Notes: generated by a model from the sequence alone, not told the origin. A stretch of 64,000 nucleotides of DNA from Branchiostoma belcheri (GCF_001625305.1 NW_017804353.1:3852603-3916602); one strand, 5' to 3'; positions 11,082-61,887 are shown, numbered from the stretch's first letter. Made by a program: numbers and translations.

Positions 11082-13846
11082 CTGGGAACATCAACAACGG
11101 GGTTCTGTAAGTATTAACTAATGTTCGTACATAACATTATGCAATAAATATAGAATACTACACGGCGTATTCCATTTCGCCCGAGGTACCAGCCCTACCG
11201 CGGGTCAGGTGTGATAACCACCCCATAAACGAGCTCGTTCGCTCCGCTCACTTGCTGGTTTATTCTGTAGTTATCGCACGTTACCAGGGATTATCTCACC
11301 ATATATACCTCGGAGCGGGGCATTAACCCTAAACAACACAAAAATGGACTCGACCAGTCTTTTGGTCTTCTTCATGATACATGATTGCTCAGGACACGTG
11401 ACCTTCCAGACGGGTCAAAGGTTAATGGAAGTCGGTATCGGCTCCCGTAGTTGGTAATGTTCCATTTTAGGTTGTTACTCGCACTGAACCTATAGCTAGT
11501 CCCGGTAGAAAATCGAGGGGAGCGGACGAAAGCTAAAAAGGCTGACACTCAGGCTACACTACTGAACCCCGACTACCCAAGAACACATCAAGACAAGCTG
11601 ACACCATACATCTGCTTGGAGCATACTAGTACACTCTTCCTACCTCTTTGTTTCTAAGACGTGGTTGATGGCCTGCAGCAGTTCCTCCGTTGTCATGGTG
11701 AAGATGTCGAGTTTGACGCCGAACCCCCGTCCCACCACGCGGGCCACGTTGTCGTGATGGTCGGCGGCGAGCGGGAGAGACACCATCGGTACCCTGTGGT
11801 GGACGGACTCGTGCACGCCATTGGTCCCTCCGTGGGTGACGAACAGCCTCGTCTTCTTGTGCTCTATTGGACAGGTGAGCGGCACTTCATTATCATGGTA
11901 TAATATTCACAATAAAGCATGGGTCTGTAGACCTCTACATACAGCCTACAGGGAGGCTATGACAGAATCGACTGCCGAGCAGGATCTACTTTGCCGTCAC
12001 TTCTACGGCTGTCCTAGCCTGTACCAGGCTTCGGGAAGTGCCAAAGAAAAGAGTAGAAATTGGCCAAATAGACAGATAATATGGTAGGGGGGTTGGTTGC
12101 GCTAAGAGAACAGTTTTCAATGAGTGAGTAGACTCTACCCGCTAGCTGCAAACTGTTCTGGCCCGGTAGACGCTACGACTGTCCTCGGGATGTTCTCAAT
12201 CGACCTGCTGTCGTAAACCTGTCGCACGACGTATGTCACGACGGCTTTAGGGACAAGACTAGCGTACACGCACCTAGCACATCGGTTTGTGGTACCCAAC
12301 CCATCGGCTTGACGTTGGGAGGGAATTTCACACTGCTGGGGTCGGTGTCTAAGGCCATTTTCCAGATGACCTTCTGCGGTACTTGCGCGAAGGCCTTCAG
12401 CAGGACCTGTTCTATCCTCTCAGGCATGCCAGCCGTGATGGAGCCCAAACTGAAGAGGATCACTCCCGCGTCTCCGGAACTCTCCATGAATTCTTCTAGA
12501 TCCTAATGAAACAGAAATTCAAGAGACAAAGATGGGTAAGGATAGGGGAGGTGGTTTGTGCATGACTATTGGGAAAAAGTATGATATGAACAATGGAAGG
12601 CGATACATGGCTAATGATGTAGATCTCCAAGCATGCAGATGTTAGGCTTGCTTTGCACGTCTTTTTTTTTTTACCTTTTTGTCGGGATGTCTATTATTCT
12701 CTCTTCAGCTTTGTGTACAAAAAAGGCCTAAAGAGACGCCCAAAGCAAACCAGAGAGGAGAGTACTAGCTTTGGATATCGTTGTGGAAGCGTCAGAGGTA
12801 GGAGTATGAAAGACGAAACGATTATACGTATATTCTGGACCTAATAACATTACAGGATGAACACAAAACATTTTGAGCTTGATAAACTATTGAGCATATT
12901 TTAGTGTCTACAAATATCGCGACAAACAAGCTCCTAAGTACATGTTAATGATATTGACGTGATGTACTAGTACCTTTGGGAGAGGTTTTGGCTCAACAGA
13001 ATTGTACCCTGCTATGTCGACGACATTTGGCATGGTCGGGCGGGCGAACTCTACAGTGAAGTCTGAAACAGACAGCCACAAGTCGGTTTCATACAGGATC
13101 TCTTCCGTGCTAGTGTCCTTGGAGATGTATTTGTGCACGATGAAGTCAAACGAGGAACACTGTACGCCTAGGTAGTACCTCGCTCCCGCGTAGAATAGAA
13201 AGTTTATTATTTTCTCCTTGAAAGTCATTTCCGTGAGGAATCCGCTAGGCATGACCGGCCAGTACGCCAGAGGAATGGGGTTGCCTGCGCCGAAAAGGAA
13301 CGTTGTAGAGGGGACGTAGACAATAGCGGAGGGGATGCCGAGATATCGTGCCAAGACGGGGCCACAAGGAAACTCAGGGTTGGTTGACAACACAACGTCG
13401 TACTTGACACCTCTCGCGGTTTGTTTCTCCAAGTGCAGAAGTATCGCTTCACAACTTTTGCTGCTCTCTTTCAACAAGACGTCGACAGTTTTCAGCAGGT
13501 TCTTGTATTCCCCTTCCCAGTAGTGACCTTCGAAAGCGCGTCCTGCTGCCAATGTTCCCGGGTCGCACGGAACTCCTTCGTACTTCACCTTATCTTGTGG
13601 CGGTTTGGTGATCAGGTGCTTGTAGATGTCGTCGGGCATGAGGTTGGTGACAGAGTGCCCCCTAGCGGCTAGAGTGCGCCCCAGCAGCCGGAGGGTTAGC
13701 CACGTGCTGTGCGGAGTTTGGGTGATGACCAGAACGTGGGAGCCTTTCTTTGTCGCGGTTTTACCGTCCGATCCTTGAACTTGAAAATCAGAAAACAGCA
13801 GCAACAAGACGAAGATGACGTCACGGAGAGACAAGGCCATGGTCAT
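10787..13846 (-). CDS. UDP-glycosyltransferase B (tandem paralogue of UGT-A)
   Basis: Coding exons 13846-12974, 12502-12274, 11863-11644 and 11081-10787 join in frame to 538 residues with the same phases as UGT-A. Signal peptide at the N terminus; His near residue 47 (TPHSTWLTLR) as catalytic base; UGT signature with HGGTNGVHESVHH in exon 3; Asp402-His403 at the sugar-donor position; one C-terminal transmembrane helix; tail ending KKDN (KKxx ER retrieval). The acceptor domain (exon 1) differs from UGT-A at many residues, whereas exons 3 and 4 are nearly identical, so the copies probably differ in acceptor preference and share the donor. Intron 2 carries a MITE-like insertion and intron 3 an extra 180-bp segment, both absent in UGT-A. 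No frameshift or stop was found. Confidence 0.93.
11160..11340. repeat. Insertion in UGT-B intron 3
   Basis: A GC-richer stretch bounded by CCGAGGTA near 11181 and TACCTCGG near 11307, which are inverted copies of each other. The matching intron of UGT-A lacks it, while flanking intron DNA (CAGGACACGTGACCTTCCAG and following) is shared. The short inverted ends suggest a small foldback element. Confidence 0.4.
11644..11863 (-). CDS. UGT-B coding exon 3 (UGT signature)
   Basis: 220 nt with the same junctions and phases as UGT-A exon 3. Encodes HKKTRLFVTHGGTNG and PLAADHHDN. Differs from UGT-A at very few positions, for example Tyr to His after NGV. Confidence 0.94.
11930..12250. repeat. MITE-like insertion in UGT-B intron 2
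   Basis: Contains a block near 12026-12075 (CAGGCTTCGGGAAG, AGAGTAGAAATTGGCCAAA) closely matching the interior of the foldback element at 16424-16890 (GGGCTTCGGGAGG, AGAGTAGAAATCGGCCAAA), and an AGAACAGTTT segment shared with it. Probably a diverged relative. UGT-A lacks the insertion. Confidence 0.5.
12274..12502 (-). CDS. UGT-B coding exon 2
   Basis: 229 nt between TCATTAG and GTGCGT. Encodes DLEEFMESSGDAGVILFSLG through WVPQTDVL. Same phases as UGT-A exon 2. Confidence 0.93.
12974..13846 (-). CDS. UGT-B coding exon 1 (signal peptide and acceptor domain)
   Basis: 873 nt, 291 codons, ending AAAG before donor GTACTA. Starts MTMALSLRDVIFVLLLLFSD, a signal peptide. A 5' UTR acceptor (TCATCCAG) sits just upstream, with exon end at 13862. 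Confidence 0.92.
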
Positions 13847-13862
13847 GTACTGACGATGTCAC

Positions 13863-14259
13863 CTGGATGAAAGGTATTTTGACTAAGTTAACAACATGGA
13901 AAGTAACCAAGTACAACGGTATTGTATACTGCAATGATCTGTTGGAGTTTATCTTTATCTTTCATCTACTTAGCTTTGATTATGATATGTCGGTGGCTGA
14001 CTCAATTCCCTAATTCCTCAATTCTCTAGGCCTTCTTTCTTTCCTATTCTAATGATGCCGTCTTATATTAATCTCCAAGCAGATCTTTCGGTGGCTGCAG
14101 GACAGTATCAAATTTGCCACTTGCCAGATAGTTAACATTTGCCACTGGGCTGGCTTAGAAAAAAGACACCAGTACAAAAAAGAAAAGCCCGATAAAAACG
14201 ACTAAAGACACGCCAAAAATAAACAAAAGCTTAAACCTATTCTTATAGAGTAGACTTAC
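13863..14259 (-). other. Predicted 5' leader intron of UGT-B
   Basis: Lies between the acceptor TCATCCAG above 13862 and a GTAAGT donor at 14259-14254. Near 14071 it holds a CTCCAAGCAGA repeat end followed by interior sequence (CCCGATAAAAACGACTAAAG) resembling the foldback MITE at 43065-43232. UGT-A has a CA repeat in the equivalent intron. Confidence 0.45.
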
Positions 14260-14335
14260 ATAGGACTTGGGACGGTCACCTTAGATGACCATTCCCACGC
14301 TGCGCCTGTCCCAACACTGTGATTCACAGCCATCT
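14260..14335 (-). other. Predicted noncoding 5' exon of UGT-B
   Basis: Ends at donor GTAAGTCTAC on the minus strand. It occupies the same place as the leader exon of UGT-A relative to the shared upstream block. The 5' limit is a guess. Confidence 0.35.
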
Positions 14336-14599
14336 TACTGGTTAATGTTTAACAGGTGGTTTCTGACCTCACGTGTAAGTGTAAGTGTAAGGCTCATACA
14401 GACCTCGTGCTTGCGGCATACCTAACTCACTAACATTGAACAATAGCGTTACAGCGTTACCCAATTTATAAAAGGTGCACTATACTCAGCAGGTAGGTTA
14501 TCTGGACACCTCATTTCCGAGACCATAGTCGCCCTTCGCAAACAAGTATATACCGATAATATGGTTTCCATGCAAGCGCCTTTTTGGCAGGCAGTATGT

Positions 14600-14678
14600 T
14601 ATGCTGTGTATACTATCTTAGTGAAAATTAACTCGAACGGTTCAAGTTAATTTTCACTAAGTTAGTATACACAGCATA
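14600..14678. repeat. 79-bp near-perfect palindrome
   Basis: Two 39-nt arms centred on G14639. The left arm begins TATGCTGTGTATACTA and the right arm is its reverse complement with two mismatches (one is 14634/14644). There is essentially no loop. Confidence 0.95.
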
Positions 14679-14885
14679 CCTGTCATTCAAGGTAACTGAG
14701 TAAATCTCACACGTACACCCTTCATACATTGATAACTCGATAGGTGAACAGTCATACCTGAATCCTAGATGTCTATTCTCCAAGTCAAAACACCCACCTA
14801 CCCTGTAAAGTAACCTGTGATCCACTAAAGGAGAGAGGTGAAGGATGATCAGCCCGTACCTAATAAGTTACATATCTACAGATAA

Positions 14886-16423
14886 CTACTATAGAGAACA
14901 ACACAGCTGATAGAAATCTCGGCCTTACTTTGACTACTTTGCCCGGTGATTTTGGCTCATTACCAGGTATATTTACGAGGACAGGGTGGCACCCGCGCCC
15001 CTTCTATGTCAGTAATCATGGCTATAAAGGCTCTGGTGTTTACGGTTGCTCTCTGAGCGATTTATCTCGGTGTTAATGTTACTGGGCACGTTGTAAAACT
15101 ATTTTGACATTGTTTTGAGAAGGCTAAAACGAGAGAATATTTTCATAAACTTTGCGGGTTGATCAGTGTTGTGGACGCGATGCCAGGTCTGGTGGGATTC
15201 TACGGTGAGGACCAGTGCACAAGATCAGGTAAGAAATATTCTTCTCGCTACACTTGTGTCTTCTCCCTAACTATCAACCGCATCGTTCGTGATGATACGT
15301 CACCGTGCATGCACTGGACTTTGGTTAGATTTATCAAGGTTACTCTAATATAAGTAATTGATATGACTGATATGATGACATTGACAAACACCCCGAAGAT
15401 CAAACGTGTGAAAGACTACCAACGTTGTTAGGACAGAATGGGAAAAATGTACCGAAAGTATATAAAAAGTTGGTCCCGAAGCTAGCTAGGCTTCTCTGGT
15501 GCCTGGCTTCTCTGGTGCCTGGCAGATTGATTTGGGCGCGACGAGAATGGCAAGAAATTGACCTTACTGGGTGAACGAATTTGCCGGAGCTCGAGGGTGA
15601 AAAACTTGATGGTTTGCCAGCGGGAACAAACTACTGAGGTACATTTTTGACCCGGGTGTGCTGCTTGGGCCTCAAGTTCTGATATCTGTTGTCAAGTGAA
15701 GACTACCGAGGAGGCACATGAGGCCCGATGAGAACACAGGTAGTCATCTTTGCCAACGGAGCAATACCAAAACCTACTCTGACAAATAATTCGTTCTATT
15801 TTGCCAATTCTTTCAGCATCGGAACCAGTCTGACAGGGACTACTATTGGTACCTTGTTTCGACTCAGTATGCTCACCCTCCGTGCATTCAGCCGGCTGGA
15901 GTTCAACTTTCTCGGCCAAAGGCCACTGGGCTCAAGAACTCCGGCACTGGCTCGACTGATTCTATATTTGTAGACTGCTAGCATGTAACAAAAAGTCAAA
16001 GACACCCACCTTGAAATTGCTCGAAACTGTTTCCAGTTGGGTTGGCTGTGTGATTCAGTCCCCGACTGTACTTCGCAGTTGCCAAGTGTCGGGACACTGA
16101 GGGCAGACCTGGCGCTCAGTGACTGTACTAGTCAAGGTCTTGACATGTTCATTAACTACTTCAGAGAACCACTTTTATGACTTTAACTTGGAGGTTGATT
16201 GGTCAATTGGCTACACTGACAACAAAACGTCACATGTTTGTTGTGGCGTGACCATGTAAGGCCGTTCAGCATTGGTTGTCACCAGTCGGACCCGCCCCCT
16301 TCTCTGGCGTCCTCTTTAGCACTTGTCACTCATTTCTTGGGAATAAATCTGTCGGGAAGTCAGGTGTACATAAAAAGGTCGTGCCACGTGCAGGTCATCA
16401 CCGGGCACCAGACAGGTGAGGTG
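14886..16423. other. Intergenic DNA upstream of UGT-B
   Basis: No gene recognised. A 16-nt segment GCTTCTCTGGTGCCTG is repeated directly near 15490 and 15507. The 15690-15975 stretch has higher GC and open frames on both strands (75-81 codons) without a recognisable domain or splice support. Confidence 0.4.
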
Positions 16424-16890
16424 TTAGCCTCCTTCGCAGACTTGTAGGGCAGCAGAGTTAGTTTTTTTTCGGGGAGCGACGCGAGTTATGCCGCGGAGAG
16501 AAAGTTTTGCTGCCTAGGGAAGAGATAGCCTCTACCGGGCTTCGGGAGGCGACTGGAAAGAGTAGAAATCGGCCAAACCGAGAGAAAGCATGCCAGGGGA
16601 GTTGGTCTGCTGGAGAGAACAGTTTGCCGCACCCGAACAGTTCTCTCAAACAGACCAGCTCCCCTGGCATGCTATCTCTCTATTTGGCCGATTTCTACTC
16701 ACTCCAGTCGCCTCCGAAGCCTGGTAGAGGCTAGGGAAGAGTGCAAGCAGACTTGATATAGGCGGCGAAACCGTTTCTCCCGGCAAAACTTAATTCGGCG
16801 GCAAAACCTTCCTTACCCCGAGGCATAACTCGCGTCGCTCTCCGAAAAAAAAGTTAACTCCGCCGCCCCAGAAGTCTGCACAGGAGGCTA
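16424..16890. mobile_element. Foldback MITE with 8-bp target duplication (hAT-like)
   Basis: The ends are inverted copies: TAGCCTCC near 16425 and GGAGGCTA at 16883-16890, extending inward through GCAGACTT, GAGTTA, a T/A run and GAGCGACGCGAGTTATGCC. Further in, AGTAGAAATCGGCCAAA and its reverse complement pair as well, so nearly the whole element folds back. GTGAGGTG flanks it at 16416-16423 and 16891-16898, an 8-bp target-site duplication typical of hAT transposition. No coding capacity. Confidence 0.88.
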
Positions 16891-16898
16891 GTGAGGTG

Positions 16899-19300
16899 CA
16901 TTGTTGCCTTTGTCTGCAGGTACAGGTACAAAGGTCGCACATTCCCAGCCGGTCATGGTTACGTACAAGATACATGTATCATAAATCGGTATTCGTTCCA
17001 CAGTGCAGCGCTTTAACTGTTTGATATCTGATGCGCATTTCGAGTCAGTCATGGTTACCTAGATCACTGCATGTACGACTTTTCACTCCCCGATACAACT
17101 TTTAAGTACGAGCACACACAACTTCAAATTCGTAATAGAAAAACTATACATTTGATGAATTAAAGTCAAGGTTGTGAAGTATATCATCTTAAGTGAGTTA
17201 AGCCTTTTTCTTCGAGTAATGATAAAAGATCAAAGGTCGCACGACGCATGGGATATATGACATTATGGTAAAACCTATTACCTGCTATGCAAACATTCAT
17301 AAGTGTATGTGTACAAAACGCTTAACTACTATACTAGGCTGCTACGTGTGGAAAGTACAACTGCATTATTAATTGTTACTATTGCAGTGCTATTAATTAA
17401 TAAGATAAAGGGTGTTTTGAGTCTTGTCTCAACCGGTCCAGACTCAAGTTCGTCCTTCTATCTTGCGTGTAATCTCATCCCCATTTGATCAAACTGTACT
17501 CCTGTATGTTTTCTAGCCGCCAAGTGAATGTGATAGAAGCTAATGTTAGTTCTTAGAAAATATAAATAATGTTCTGAAAACGCAAAAAGAACGCACATAT
17601 GTATGTACGTATGCAGGTTCAGTGGTTCAGTTCGCTAAAGCTTGTTCACTGAGGACGCCTAGTAAAAGTAAGGCTAAGTGCACGTTGGGACACGTGGCGC
17701 CGGTCTATACCAAGCATGCCAGAATTATTTTGCACCACATCATTAAGCTGGATAAGGATGGATTACCAAAGCAGGATGGGATATGAGCATATTTGTTTAA
17801 GAAGCACACGGATCCAAACCGTAAAGAATCGTATAACTGTAGGCATGAATGGCACCCAATAAAAATATTTGAAATGGTCATGTTTATCCCTTTGCTTTTT
17901 CATAGGAGGATTTGAAAGTGATGCACATCTTTTACTACATGTATCAGGACACTATATCTCCAGCACTGCAAGCAAAGACAGACGGCATCCCATCATTATA
18001 GACGGATACTGTGTCCTTTATCCTTGCGTGCAGTTCTGGAGATTTCGTACAACTACGAATCGTGTCCTCGTTACGTCATGGAAGATTTCTCTCGGTACGA
18101 CGTTTCATAAAAATATGGCCTCAGGCCAAAATATCGTCAGACCAGTGACGTAAAAGTCTACCCCAGCACAAAAAATTGCAATCAATTCTATAGACAATGA
18201 AATACAATGTATGAGAGTACAGTTTTTCAAATACGTGTAAATTTTGCTTTTATTTCAATCATGTTACTGACGAATTTGACAGCAGTTTCGTCGTTGCACC
18301 CTGTGTACAAATGAGTTTCCGAGACAATATCTTCTGTCCGTGCCCTTCCTTCTGTAATCTCCCATGCATGTTACTTTGCCTCCATCAGCGCATGTATCTG
18401 AGGAGCTAACGTTATCATTCCACAGACCCATCGTTCTTGTGGATACAATCCGCTGATAACCTGACTCCGCAAGCCCCCTACATCCCTCTGAAGTCTGATC
18501 AATAGCGCACTCTCACAGCTTCCTTCCAGAGTGAAACTAGGCCACGTGTGCCTCAGGATTGTCTGTAAGAGGGCAATTTTTCACCCGACATAGATAGTTA
18601 CTAGTACTCTACACCTCACCACCGTTTCTATGGGCGAAAAGAAGGTGAAGTAATCAGGTAACAAGTGGAAAACAAATTAAATTCTGATATTTATGCAAGA
18701 TCGACCATTCTGTATTGCTAGACGTCATCCCATCTAATATACATGTAATATCTACCCATGCATTGAATAGTTTGCTTCGGCATTATATACAACCAGGGTC
18801 GCCTACCCAACCACATATAGCCTGAGGCAATTGCAAGGGACAGCAGAACTGAGAAGGTTCGTGCGTAGTGCTTCCTAATCACATCAGCTACTGGGGTGGA
18901 ACTAGCATTCATCTAGTCATAATTATTTTTCAGTCGGCCCTGACTTGTGATTGAAAGATCTCCGGAACAAAGGTTAATTGAATGAGTCTGCCTTGCTTGC
19001 TCGTCATAGAAAAGAGAAGAAAAACGTTTATCTTTTCTTTTGGAAAGACGAAAAAGACACGGCAAGGCAAGAAAAAAGACTTCTGGTGCCCTGACTTGGA
19101 GCAAGGGCACTTTGTATAATAGCATTGCTTGGAGCAAGGCCATAAAGTCTCACATGCATTTGGCCTCACACAATTTTCTTTATTTATCTGCACACTGGTG
19201 CCATTCCATCCACACTTTGCGTGAGATATTCCACTAGGACTGCGTCTATTATATTGTTGATGGAGAAGTAAAAGAAATGGAAAAGTTTAATCTTCTTTTA
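16899..19300. other. Intergenic DNA between UGT cluster and RXR promoter
   Basis: AT-rich, no recognisable gene. Open frames here (for example 17869-18153) have no domain or splice support. Possible distal regulatory DNA of RXR. Confidence 0.4.
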
Positions 19301-19546
19301 TTAGTTGAAAACTCCGGGCCAGTCCTTCACCTAAAATGTAAGTGGCGGGAGTGGTGGCTGTGCGCAGTGCATGCCGGGAGGTAACACGGATCCAGGGACA
19401 AGGTGCGGCGGGCGGCGCTCCTGACGTCCAAAACAGCATCAGAAACTGTTGGAATTCAGACATAACCGCCGCTCTCATCGGCTCTGGCTGCCTCTGCATC
19501 GGCCTAGATCGTCCGCCGTGGCCTCTCTCGGACGATTCTTGTGAAG

Positions 19547-58024
<38,478 letters not shown>

Positions 58025-59018
58025 GCTGTCCCACAGTACATCCTGTAAGGATAGGGGTGGGGAGTGATGGTTGTAGATAGTAATAGGTACAGAGTATCCT
58101 GAAGGAAAGGTGTCCTGATGAAGAGAGCAGAGATTGTACAGCAAAGGGTACTTACCTACGCCTACTTTTTCCAGCTTCGCAAGTCAACCTAGTTGGCTCA
58201 TGTTGGGATTTCAGACCAGTTTATGTACATGTTTGACTGTTTTGAGTCCGTATAACATTTTAGCTCCGTTTTTAAGATATCTTGCCGTATACATGTATTA
58301 CCAGTGCAGGAAGAACTCTGATTCACGCATCCACCTAGTGGCACTCTGTTGTGTTTGCCATACCTGTTTGCCTAGCTTTTTTGAAGTACTGTAGACTACC
58401 GTTGCTTACTACAACCATTGTTATCCACAATCTGTAGGACTGTTGTAAGATTCTGGCACAACCTAGGATGTAGAAAGAGAGCTGCCTTTGCATCAAATGC
58501 TGTGGTATGTGTACATGTGTAAGGCTTTCAGAAGAGGCTATATATGGGGCTAGTGGTGACAACACAGTGTGTATTGGCAGCTGTTCACGTTGAACCTTTG
58601 TCAGATGAACTGGTTCAAACCACTTCATAAATGTATGTACATGTATAATCTGACTATGTAAATCAGAAGTTATATAGTATGGTGTAACTCTGTTCCAGAA
58701 GATGTCATGTGTACAAGTCCTGTACTATAGTGCAGTGTAAAAGGTACCGGTGTGTGGGGGGTGTTTGTTATGTGTACGATTTTTTCCCCTTTATTTCCAG
58801 TTTCTAACTAGACAGTGGGGAAGAGACAAATGCCAGTTCTGTTCTTGTGCAAACCTGATTCCAAATTTACATTTTCAAAGTATATCTAAAATTCCCAATT
58901 TCAAACACTACAACTTTGCTTATCTCTCCAAAGTGGTAACAAGAAATTGGCCTGTATTTTTCACTGTCAGTACCTATAGATGTACATGTAACAGTGTAGT
59001 TGGTCCTTTTCTTACTAG

Positions 59019-59394
59019 GGCCACACCAATTTAATTTGTTGGTTCTCGGATTTTTTCAGAAAAACTATGAAGCGACAGGGCGAAAAAAATAAAAATAAAA
59101 ACAGGCCTAGGCATCCTATTATAGCCCCAAATGCCTCGATTGGAGCCATGAAGTCAACACAAAAGGCTGGGATAAAATTTGAAACAATGAATTTTGAACT
59201 TTTAACCAAACCACTGCATTAAAAGATTTAAAAAACTGTAAGAACTAGGAAGAAAAGGACTTTCCTCAACTGTTGGAAGCAAGATATGAGCATTTTTTAG
59301 TTGATTCAGAACCAGAATCTTTTTTTTTTTTTTTGCAAATCAGAAAAAAAGGAAGAGGCGAATCCGAGAACCAACAAATTAAATTGGTGTGGCC
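59019..59394. mobile_element. PIF/Harbinger-type MITE, copy 3 (inverted, in RXR 3' UTR)
   Basis: 376 bp with the same TIRs as copies 1 and 2 but opposite internal orientation. TAG flanks both ends (59016-59018, 59395-59397). Confidence 0.9.
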
Positions 59395-61005
59395 TAGGGC
59401 TAAAATTAACTTAAAGTCAAAAACTGTACCTTGCCCCAAATTTGAATGTCAAATTTATATGTCAGGTTTTGCCAAGAATTTGTTTTCCCCATATTAGTTT
59501 TATCATGTTAGATTCAGTTTGTAGGAGTGGGAGGTGTTTAACAAACTTCTGTTTGTGCTATAAAAGATACAGAGGTAACTGTACAGCCGGTATTCTCAAA
59601 ATGTGTATATGACTGTGACTATGAGGAAGGGAGTAGGGCTAACTGAGAGTGAAGCTTATCAGAAATGGCTGCAGCTTTTCTTAAAAATCCTTGGTTGGTG
59701 TTTCTGGCATATTCTTAACAAAAAACTGTCTACCCATCTTTGTGCTCGAAAAAACTTGATTACAGAAGTGCTGATGTATATACCAGAGACTAGAAGTACA
59801 TGTAATTTAGAGTCATTTGTAACCTATAGTTGCCCATTGTTGTAGGTTGACAATCAGTTTCGGTAGTTTTGTAGTCCAGTTTGTGGATGGTTAATAAGAG
59901 TACCATATACATGTAGACGGTGGTAGCTTACGTTCAAATCCCTTGTGTAGTCCCTGTTTAAAATATTTCTGTACTTACAGAAGTGAATAAGAGAGTTCAC
60001 TGTATGATGTATGCCTTGAAAATTGGTCTTGTCAATATCATTGTAAATATTCTAATCTAGATTTCTGGAAATTTTCTTTCTTAAAAGGGGGTGAAGGAGC
60101 CTCTACCTTTTCTTCTATTGAAATCACCTGTAAGATAAACTAACGATAATGATTTCGGTGCTTTGATATAATGCTGACAAGTAAGGATCTAGTGGTTAGA
60201 TGTATGGGTAGTCATATCTAGTGGTAGATACATTTTCACTATGAGTACAAGAACTCGTGTGGTTCACATGACTGCTTACAGCTTGCTGACTTCAGAGTGA
60301 CTTTGGGTAAGATGTTTTTAAGTGTCAGTGGAGTACATGTTGTTGTACTCTCCTTTTTTTAGCATGTTCTTAATGTGGCATTCACACATTATGGTCCATT
60401 GAAAGCATTATTTTGTATTTTCCATGCTTTTCAATTGTTACTATAACACACTTTACTCTTGTAATTGTAATTTTTATTTCATCTGTCACTAAGAGTATAA
60501 ATTAAGGATGTTTAATAAAAGAAATATGATAAGAGCATTAGTGTACCTTACACGTTGAAGTTTTATATGCTGCCATTACAACTTCTACATGTATGTACAA
60601 CCATTTCCTTTCGGGGCAACATTTGAACGGAAGTATCCTATTTTGAGGGGAATCACCAAGGAATATAATAAAGATTCCATGGCACAATGTAAATGTATCA
60701 CCTTTTTTTCATGCCTCACATTTTCACAGCAGCGTGTTTATAAACTTTGTTCCACTGTGGATTGCTCGAGGTAGTTTCACAACATGGATGTGACGATAGT
60801 TTTAAAGAATTCAGACCGTTGACAGAACTGCTATTAAAACGAAGAGCCATGATTGGTCCATGTAGATAACTGTAGTGTTGTATGCTGTTAGTAGCAGTGG
60901 TGAAAATCTATTGTGTAAGACAAGCCAGTAGACCTAATCTGGAAGACAGAGACCCTACCCACAGAATACACTATTTTGTCAGCAAATGGAGGTGTATGTA
61001 TGAGC

Positions 61006-61011
61006 AATAAA
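61006..61011 (+). terminator. RXR: Distal poly(A) signal of RXR
   Basis: AATAAA followed 15-35 bp later by GTGTCTGGTTGCTTTTTATT, a GU/U-rich downstream element. Confidence 0.6.
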
Positions 61012-61294
61012 GTATACTGCATCTCTGCTTAGAAAAGTGTCTGGTTGCTTTTTATTCCTCTGCTGAGTCTGTTTCATCATAAAATATGGACGCTTGAAGT
61101 CACAAGTTTTTGTCTGAAAATTAATTGGGTTTAAAGAATTATCCACAGGCTTGTCTTGAAATAAATTAGGTTTAAAGAAATTTATTATATTCTTTCAGAC
61201 AGATAGAAATCCTCCTAATACATTTCTGGCACAGATTTCCTCAGTCACATTTTTTCGTCTGCTCAATTTAGCAGCAAGTCAATCAGCAAATCTG

Positions 61295-61602
61295 GCAGTT
61301 TGAGCCTTTTGGTGTTACCGTTGCCATGGATCAAAAGCGCCCCATAGTGGCCAAGAAAATCACTGCAGTCTTAGAAGCAGCAGTTTGAGCCTTTTGGTGT
61401 TGCCATTGCCATGGATCAAAAACGCCCCCTGATGGCCTAAAAATCACTGCAGTGATAGAAGTAGCAGTTTGATGCTGTTGCTGTGTTGACATCACCGTGG
61501 ATCAAAAACAACCCCTGAAGGCCTAAAAATCACTGCAGTTATAGGAGTAGCAGTTTGAAGCTGTTGCTGTGTTGACATAGCGATGGATTAAAAACACCCA
61601 AC
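61295..61602. repeat. 85-bp tandem repeat, 3.6 copies
   Basis: Units start at 61295, 61380, 61464 and 61550, each beginning GCAGTTTGA and containing TGGATCAAAAA and AAATCACTGCAG. Lies between the convergent RXR and hydrolase genes. Confidence 0.92.
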
Positions 61603-61686
61603 TTCGATAGGGAAGTAGTAAATTATGTCGTGATAAAAATAGAGACATATAGTTTCTTTACTAAATTTAATGATATGAAACAATCC

Positions 61687-61692
61687 TTTATT
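61687..61692 (-). terminator. Poly(A) signal of the hydrolase gene
   Basis: TTTATT on the plus strand (AATAAA on minus), about 420 bp beyond the stop codon. Confidence 0.5.
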
Positions 61693-61887
61693 ATACATTT
61701 GTACGGATATTGCAACAATTCCCTCAGGTAGGCACATATTAGTATACTGCATCGTAAGCAAATTCGATCATACAAAAACTATCTTTTACTATACATTGGA
61801 ACCGATATTGCAACAATTCCCTCAGGTAGGCACACCTGCATCATAAGCATCATAAAAATTCATCATACAAAAACTGTTCATCCAGTG

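Larger units (their letters stand above)
58025..61030 (+). other. RXR: RXR 3' UTR
   Basis: About 3 kb without a further gene, ending near the AATAAA at 61006-61011. It includes a Harbinger-type MITE (59019-59394). Earlier AATAAA hexamers (near 60513 and 60667) could give shorter transcripts. The extent is inferred from the poly(A) signals and from the convergent gene starting its own 3' end at about 61670. Confidence 0.55.

Noticed and set aside
15692-15973. Overlapping open frames on both strands, 75-81 codons
   Set aside because: No domain, no splice support and no poly(A) context. A small noncoding GC-richer patch is the simpler reading.
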